13,494 nucleotides of DNA from assembly GCA_039809405.1 (NCBI GenBank), contig JBDHUX010000021.1:1-13494 (forward strand), written 5' to 3'. Each line of letters begins with the position of its first letter. The stretch's first letter is position 1. The stretch comes from JBDHUX01 sp039809405 (GTDB lineage: Bacteria > Patescibacteriota > Gracilibacteria > Absconditabacterales > Absconditicoccaceae). Under the pieces are notes generated by a model. The model worked only from the letters and a program-made list of their open reading frames with translations. It was not told the origin of the DNA and did not search any database. The position numbers were made by a program, and so were the translations under genes. Positions 8,347 through 13,494 of this stretch are shown here, one piece after another.

Positions 8347-9177
8347 CTATCTCAATAGCAAAAACTCTGGTAATATCTTTGAGCTATTGAAAGAAGTGCT
8401 ATTGCTATAAAATGATGTGGATGATCATCAGTCCAGATTTATAGCACTGCCAGTTGGAAAGTATCTTTTTATTATAGTTGCAAAGCTATATAATGTCATA
8501 CCTTTGTTTGTATATATTAAATATGGAGTAGGTGAATTTACAAGTGCAGTTCTATAGGTCTCTCTATTCCAATGAGATATATCATTTTTTATCTTGTCCA
8601 CGATATTACCTTCTCGCATAAGAAGTGGTCATGAAGATCTAAAATTACCTTCTATAACTCCAGAAGCTATACTTTGACTTACCTTCAATGTATTTAAATT
8701 ATACATGCCACATAGATTTACATCGTTGCAAAGACCTTCTATAAATGTAGACGCCCCAGTTGTTCACATGGTCCCTGCAGGATGAAAATCTCAATCTTTA
8801 TCTTTCCAAAAATACGATCCATTTATGACATATGGCGACTTAAATTCTTGCGATACTTTTTTGACTGTGCTTCATTTTGGTAAGAACATATGATCCCATC
8901 ATGTTGGCTTAATTATAACTATATCTTCTGATACTATATTGTTTACTCATGTCGTTATCTTCCTTTTTGTCCTGGTTATCTTTATATTTTCAACTCTACC
9001 TGCTTTTTTATTTCTAGGTTTTCTTATTATCTTTATATTTTCAATTTTTCCTACTTTTTTATCTGCTCATGTTGTTGATTGTATAGAGTTACTTGCATAT
9101 GTTTTATACGAAATCACACATATACCTATTATGATAAATACTATCATATATACGATACTTTTAATTATTACTTTCAT
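8347..9177 (-). CDS. Exported phosphodiester glycosidase (NAGPA / DUF2233 family)
   Basis: 276 residues (ATG 9177, TAG 8347-8349). Residues 1-28 form a signal peptide or N-terminal anchor (MKVIIKSIVYMIVFIIIGICVISYK..). A strongly basic linker (about 40-73) consists of two 17-residue repeats. The catalytic domain follows: Val-Ile-Asn119-Gly-Ser-Tyr-Phe-Trp, Pro-Ala-Gly (about 131-133), Ser-Gly-Pro-Leu-Leu (182-186), the Arg-Thr-Ala-Leu-Val strand, and the family signature Asn-Leu-Asp249-Gly-Gly-Ser-Ser-Thr (247-254), with both glycines encoded by TGA. NAGPA enzymes remove GlcNAc from phosphodiester-linked sugars; bacterial members are thought to act on cell-surface glycans. Two cysteines at 150 and 156 may pair. 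The gene converges on the surface-protein gene and lies downstream of the ABC-F gene, with its own probable promoter. The exact substrate cannot be read from the sequence. Confidence 0.88.
8959..9060 (-). repeat. 51-bp tandem repeat coding a basic 17-residue linker
   Basis: Two copies, 9010-9060 and 8959-9009, encode KKVGKIENIKIIRKPRN and KKAGRVENIKITRTKRK. The DNA copies share long identical runs, so this looks like a recent in-frame duplication in the glycosidase linker. The many Lys/Arg residues could bind phosphate-rich wall polymers or the membrane surface. Confidence 0.85.
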
Positions 9178-9466
9178 GACTTTTATATTATGATATAAAT
9201 ATAATCTGATTGTAGAAAAATATATCACTTTATCAAGTTATCATATATTTTATTTACTACACTACATTCTATATGCAAAGAAGTACGACTTATTAAAGAG
9301 TTTGAAGAGTCCAAAAATCATGATATCACGGTACGTATATCCAGACACGAGATTTTATAGATAAACATTGATATGATTGTATATGAAAACTGTATAATAA
9401 TGCAAATAGTGCCAAGATATAACTATATGATTAGTTAGATTAGTTAAAACTAATTATTAGGTATTT
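9178..9466. other. Spacer between ABC-F and glycosidase genes
   Basis: 289 bases with no convincing gene. It contains a tandem 9-mer GATTAGTTA (9429-9437, 9438-9446) and a 7-base inverted repeat ATTAGTT/AACTAAT (9439-9454) just past the ABC-F stop. That hairpin has no T tract, so it is at best a weak terminator. The glycosidase promoter lies at the other end. A 61-codon minus-strand frame at 9183-9368 has no support. Confidence 0.5.
9209..9236 (-). promoter_or_regulatory. Probable promoter of the glycosidase gene
   Basis: On the minus strand TTGATA (9236-9231), a 16-base spacer, TACAAT (9214-9209). Both hexamers match the consensus at five of six bases. The -10 ends 31 bases before the ATG at 9177. 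Confidence 0.45.
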
Positions 9467-10939
9467 CTATCTATCTCTTATCTTTTTTAGATCTATTTCA
9501 TCCAGATGATTTAATTGGTCTATAAATCAGCTATCATGACATATCATAAGTATAGCTCACTTATAATTATTTAATGCTTGTGCTATGATAGGCAGATGAC
9601 GGAAATTTATATGATTTGTCGGTTCATCAAGTATCAAGAGATGCGGTTTTTGCAATACAAATCTTGCATAACAAAGTAGTCATTTCTGTCACTCTGATAG
9701 AGATCATATATGATTTTTCAATAGATCACTTGTGATTAAAAATTGTGCGGCGGTGCGATATATCTGTTCATCAGTTGCTCCATTTGTCACTTCTTGTAGT
9801 GCATCCCATACATTCATGTCCATATCAAGTGCATCAAAATCTTGACTATAATATCAGACTCTCACTTCGTCATGTATCATTGCATCTTGATCATATGCAT
9901 TTACAAGTCTTTTTAACAATGTTGATTTTCATATACCATTTGGTCATTTCAGTATGTATCTATCTCATTTTTTTAACTCTAGGTCAAGTGTTTTCTCTAT
10001 TACATTATAGTCAGGATCCATAAGTCATATGTTATTTATAGTAATAATTGGTCATATGTAATTATCAAACTCTATATTAAAATTAGCTATAGTTTTATCG
10101 TCTTTCCTTACTGCCACTTTATTTTCTTCTGCTTCTTCTACCTCATCTCTCATCTTACTTGCAAGCTTTCTCATTTTGCCTCACTTATTTGCAAAGAAGT
10201 TTATCTTTTCTTTTGCGTCTGTTATCTTCTTTTCAAGTCTTGCGTTTTGTGACTGTTCTTTTTCTATCTGTCTTGCTATCTGATCAAGTACATCATAATA
10301 ATCTCACCGATATTGCTCTACTTTATGTGTCATCACATTTAAATACAATACTCCATCTGTAAACATATTAAGAAAATCTGAATCATGACTAATTACTACA
10401 ACGGTTTTTTCGTAGGAGAGCAGAAATCATATCAAGTTTCCTATACCATCAGTATCAAGATTATTGGTTGGTTCATCAAGTAACAATATATCTGGTTCTT
10501 GTATAATGGCTTGAGCTAGTAGTAACCTGGCCTGTTGTCATCAAGAAAGTTGCCTTATCTCTTTGTCTGTGGGCACTTTCAATACTACTTCTTCCATTAC
10601 TTTGATTATCTTTTGATCGAGTTTGTAATCCTTCTCATCAAAAGCTGTCTCAAAAAACTCTTTTACTGTTAGGCCGTACTGTGATCTAGGTATTACTTGC
10701 TTTGCTATGGCTATGCTATTTCAGGATACGAGGTTTATTTTTCATGAGATAGGTTTAAGTTCTCATGTAATCATCTTAAATATTGTTGATTTACCGGCAC
10801 CGTTTTGACCCATTATAGTTATTTTTGTATTTTGACGGATAGAAAAATCACTTTCAGATAAGATGATCTTTTTACCGTCGTTATAAGAAAAACTTACATT
10901 GTCGAATCTAAGTATTACATTATTTTCTGATACTCACAT
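9467..10939 (-). CDS. ABC-F family ATPase (ribosome-associated, non-transporter)
   Basis: 490 residues (ATG 10939, TAG 9467-9469), two ABC domains in one chain and no membrane helices, the layout of ABC-F proteins, which act at the ribosomal E site in translation or antibiotic protection. Domain 1: Walker A GQNGAGKST (44-52), signature LSGGQ (131-135) with both glycines written TGA TGA, Walker B ending Asp155-Glu156. Domain 2: Walker A GPNGIGKST (332-340), signature LSEGQ (414-418), Walker B ending Asp438-Glu439, and a His-Asp switch (ICHDSGF). Between them is a charged, helical linker rich in Lys/Glu (about 215-275), the expected position of the P-site-tRNA interaction motif. It is slightly shorter than typical members (about 520-650). 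It follows the coiled-coil gene by 74 bases on the same strand. The ABC-F subtype cannot be assigned by eye. Confidence 0.95.
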
Positions 10940-10977
10940 GATTATTTTACGATTAAACTATATAATTTACGACGTTA

Positions 10978-11001
10978 AGATAGTCTGTTGTTGTACTATC
11001 T
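10978..11001. repeat. Small hairpin between coiled-coil gene and ABC-F gene
   Basis: AGATAGT (10978-10984) and ACTATCT (10995-11001) form a seven-pair stem with a ten-base loop in the 74-base gap. On the minus strand it is not followed by a T run, so it may be an mRNA processing or leader element rather than a terminator. Weak. Confidence 0.25.
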
Positions 11002-11013
11002 CAAAACAAATTA

Positions 11014-11382
11014 CTATGATTGTTTGTTGCTACTCATGTCATCTTCTCTGGATATATAAAATGTCTTTGGTATAAGACATCTACTTTCTAAGTATAATTG
11101 TTCACGCCTTTTATCCAATTCTTTTTTTCTTGCTGCTATTTTATCTGACTCTTCTTTTATCTTTTCTTCTTCTCTATTTAATACATTAATTTTTTTTATA
11201 TAAGCTTCCAATATCATCTTGGCTTCAATTGGCGATAATACTTCTTCTATCTCTTTTATTCTAGTGTTTAATTCCTCAGATCATCTTCATATATTTATTA
11301 TGTTTCCTTCATGCGATCATCAGTATATTGATTCTTGTGTTGATACTATATCGTCTCGTTTTTTGATTGTATTCCCCGACAT
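11014..11382 (-). CDS. Small coiled-coil protein, unknown function
   Basis: 122 residues (ATG 11382, TAG 11014-11016); the in-frame TAA at 11398-11400 leaves 11382 as the first ATG. Four glycines are TGA. Residues about 1-35 are polar and Gly/Ser rich. Residues about 37-98 form a strongly charged helix with heptad spacing (RIKEIEEVLSPIEAK, then NREEEKIKEESDKIAARKK) that should make a coiled coil. The tail is polar and ends DDMSSNKQS. No signal peptide, so cytoplasmic. It lies between the protease gene upstream and the ABC-F gene downstream, all on the minus strand with short gaps. No family recognised. A possible overlapping frame that starts just after the protease stop is described under findings. 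Confidence 0.7.
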
Positions 11383-11466
11383 TATTACTAACGAATATTA
11401 TAATTATAAATAAAAGGAGTATTGTAATTTTATCATTGTTATTTTCAAATATATTATCCATGTAAT

Positions 11467-13494
11467 CTATATATCTTTTCTATTTCTGTAGCTATAGTAT
11501 GATGCTCATAAGATTAATATAATTCATAAAATACCTAAAATATATCATACTATTTTTTTTTGATTTGTTTGTGTTTCAAATGTATTATGCTCTATAACTA
11601 TATTATTTGCATGATCTCACTGCATATCCGTTTGTAGTTCTTTATCTTGCTTTTCTGTACTTTGGTTTACTTTATTACATAAATTCATAAAATCAATATA
11701 TCATTTTCATACATCAACCTTTAATGGTTTCATATTTGCTATCATATCATTGATGGTGAAGCCATACGCATATCAGTAAGATATTAATCATGCAACTAAT
11801 GCACTAGCTTCTGAAGTTCAATCAAATACTTTATACTTATTGTCAAATATTGCCGCATCTATATCTGTCCCGGGTGCTGCTATAGCTATCCACTTACCAT
11901 AATTACTAAAACTAGCTTTATCACTATTTCAATTTATAGCTCATACGGATATAACACCATCATATGCAGCAGGATAAAAAAAATCTCATTTATTAAAATT
12001 ACCAGCAGATGCTACTATGGTTATATCAGCATTGATTCATTTTTCTACTATCTTCCTTAGAGTTTTACTCTCTTGAAATGATCACCATGATAGATTTATT
12101 ATATTTGGTTTAAGCTTTATAGCTGCGGCGAGTCATTCTGGTCATGCTGTTATGTCATTACCGTCTGCACCATCAGGTGTTGCCTTGATTAGTATTAATT
12201 CTGCCGTCCCAAGTGATGATCATATGATTCATTTATTATTTGTAGCATTTGCACCAGCTATACTTGCCATAGCAGTACCATGGTACCAATCAGGAGATTC
12301 TGAAGGCGGTATAACATTTTTATCATCATCTGCTACATCTATCGTATCAAATACCATATCTTTTAAATCCTCATGATTTATATCAAATGCATTATCGACT
12401 ATAGCTATTTTCTGTTTTGTAAAGATGTCCATACATTTTGATAATTCACCTAGTCATATATTTTTTAGATATCTTGGGTATGATAGTGTGTTATACTTTT
12501 GATTATTTAGTAGCTTTTTACTTTCGTTGCTTTGTTGTTTAGCTGCTGTTACATATTTAACCAATGGCTCATATATATCTATGCTTGGTTCATTTTGTTT
12601 ATTTATATATGCCATGATAGTACTATTTTTTTTATACTCAAACTTGACGTCCCATACGTCTAGGTCTATGTATTTTAAAAATGGCTGTTCTTTCTCTAGT
12701 ATATGAAACTTTTTATCTAAATTTATGAATAATTTTTTTAAAATATCTAAATTATATCATTGTATATATAGTTCTCACTGTATGTATTCGCTCTCATCAT
12801 CATATTCTAAAAATGGTATAACGTCTAGGTCAGATATTTCCGATTCTATGTTCGTAATATTCTCGCTGTCAAACACCTCCTGTATCTCTAAATTTTTTTC
12901 TTTAGTTGCTACTTCTTCTATTAATGGTTTATCGATAATCTCCTCTATAATAGGTTTATTTGATGTAGAATCTCTATTTTGCTCTTTAAATGGTTGATAG
13001 GTTATATAACTATTTTGATTTTCATATATAGGTATATTTATCGGTATATACTTTGATATTGTATAAATTAATGGATTTGTCTTTATCCTCTGATCTCCAC
13101 ATATGTTGTTTCAATCTGGATCGTAATCTACTCTACCACAACCACATAATCATGGATTTAGTTTGTCAGCATCCATAGGACAATTGTCTATAATACATAC
13201 ACCTTCCTCATCTGATTGTCAGTCGCAATCGTCATCTTGTCGATTACATATCTCAGGTCTTGGTAAAATAGATCACATACAAGCTCATATATTTGACCAT
13301 TTTCCATTTGATCAGCAGATCATTTTTTGTGTCCCTATTTTGCAAGATCAAATATTTGATATCGATCAACATGGCATCCATGATATGTCTCAGGGTATGC
13401 AACTATTGCAAATTCAATTTTCATCAGTGTATCAATTACAATTATTATCTCTGTCGTCACATATTTCTTGAGTGGGGAAAACGGTACCTATGCA
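11467..13494 (-). CDS. Subtilisin-like S8 protease with MopE-type modules and C-terminal membrane anchor (N-terminus outside window)
   Basis: 675 residues are visible; the frame enters from the right edge and ends at TAG 11467-11469. Numbering from the window edge, residues 8-29 and 79-100 are MopE-like Cys/Asp modules (EICDDRDNNCNGYTDE, EICNRQDDDCDGQSDE). They are linked by a Cys/Gly segment (GSCKIGTQKMICG..GKWSNIGAC) and followed by a thrombospondin-type-3-like stretch (DNCPMDADKLNPGLCGCG, 103-120). An acidic, Glu/Ile-rich linker covers about 130-350. The S8 domain has Asp367 (IAIVDNAFD), His405 (YHGTAMAS), oxyanion Asn499 (VASAGN) after NLSWG, and Ser561 (GTSEASALVAG): the full triad, so probably active. 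A C-terminal helix (648-668) and RNRKDI tail anchor it, with the protease outside. MopE modules are associated with metal or copper binding. The signal peptide must lie beyond the window. Operon partners downstream are the coiled-coil and ABC-F genes. Confidence 0.95.

Noticed and set aside
8939..9193. Plus-strand hydrophobic frame resembling a membrane protein
   Set aside because: It is the antisense of the signal peptide and Lys/Arg repeat region of the glycosidase; Lys and Ile codons read backwards give Phe/Leu/Ile-rich peptides.
9183..9368. 61-codon minus-strand ORF in the spacer before the glycosidase
   Set aside because: No recognisable motif, it spans the likely promoter, and it ends just before the real start; probably chance.
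9745..10362. Plus-strand frames with many His, Leu and Ser
   Set aside because: They are antisense to the ABC-F gene, which has complete Walker and signature motifs on the minus strand.
11219..13471. Plus-strand frames (11219-11413, 12152-12376, 12725-12997, 13163-13471)
   Set aside because: They lie antisense to the coiled-coil and protease genes; the protease carries a complete Asp/His/Ser triad in the minus frame.

Overview
The window is AT-rich bacterial DNA in which UGA is read as glycine. Every recognisable gene only reads through, and only matches its family, if in-frame TGA is glycine. All eleven visible stop codons are TAA or TAG. This is genetic code 25, known from Candidatus Absconditabacteria (SR1) and Gracilibacteria, so the DNA most likely comes from that branch of the Patescibacteria/CPR. 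I cannot tell which of the two. Read with the standard code, most genes here fall into short fragments.

Layout. (1) 1-2683, minus strand: a 729-residue protein of unknown function (494-2683), followed by an AMMECR1-like protein that runs off the left edge (1-444). (2) 2964-5493, plus strand: tRNA-Lys(CTT), a small four-helix membrane protein, then a housekeeping cluster of frr (ribosome recycling factor), a PAP2/BcrC-type undecaprenyl-diphosphatase and nusB. (3) 5655-6137, plus strand: a four-helix membrane protein that contains no TGA codon and uses CGN arginine codons, unlike its neighbours. It looks acquired from a standard-code donor, and a seven-A run separates it from its only upstream ATG. 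(4) 6138-6560: a long non-coding stretch with a strong terminator hairpin, a palindrome and a perfect TTGACA-N17-TATAAT promoter. (5) 6561-8240, plus strand: a secreted Ig/Fn3-like surface protein with a C-terminal membrane anchor, ending in a classic terminator. (6) 8347-13494, minus strand: a secreted phosphodiester glycosidase (NAGPA/DUF2233) downstream of its own probable promoter, an ABC-F ATPase, a small coiled-coil protein, and a large subtilisin-like S8 protease with MopE-type Cys/Asp modules and a C-terminal membrane anchor (N-terminus outside the window).

How it fits together. The left half is translation, transcription and envelope-lipid housekeeping. The right half carries three exported proteins: a membrane-anchored Ig/Fn3 protein, a membrane-anchored protease with predicted metal-binding modules, and a membrane-tethered or secreted glycosidase. 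In a reduced, probably host-dependent CPR cell these are reasonable candidates for contact with, or digestion of, other cells, but that role is inference. I see no CRISPR array, insertion sequence, rRNA or phage gene.
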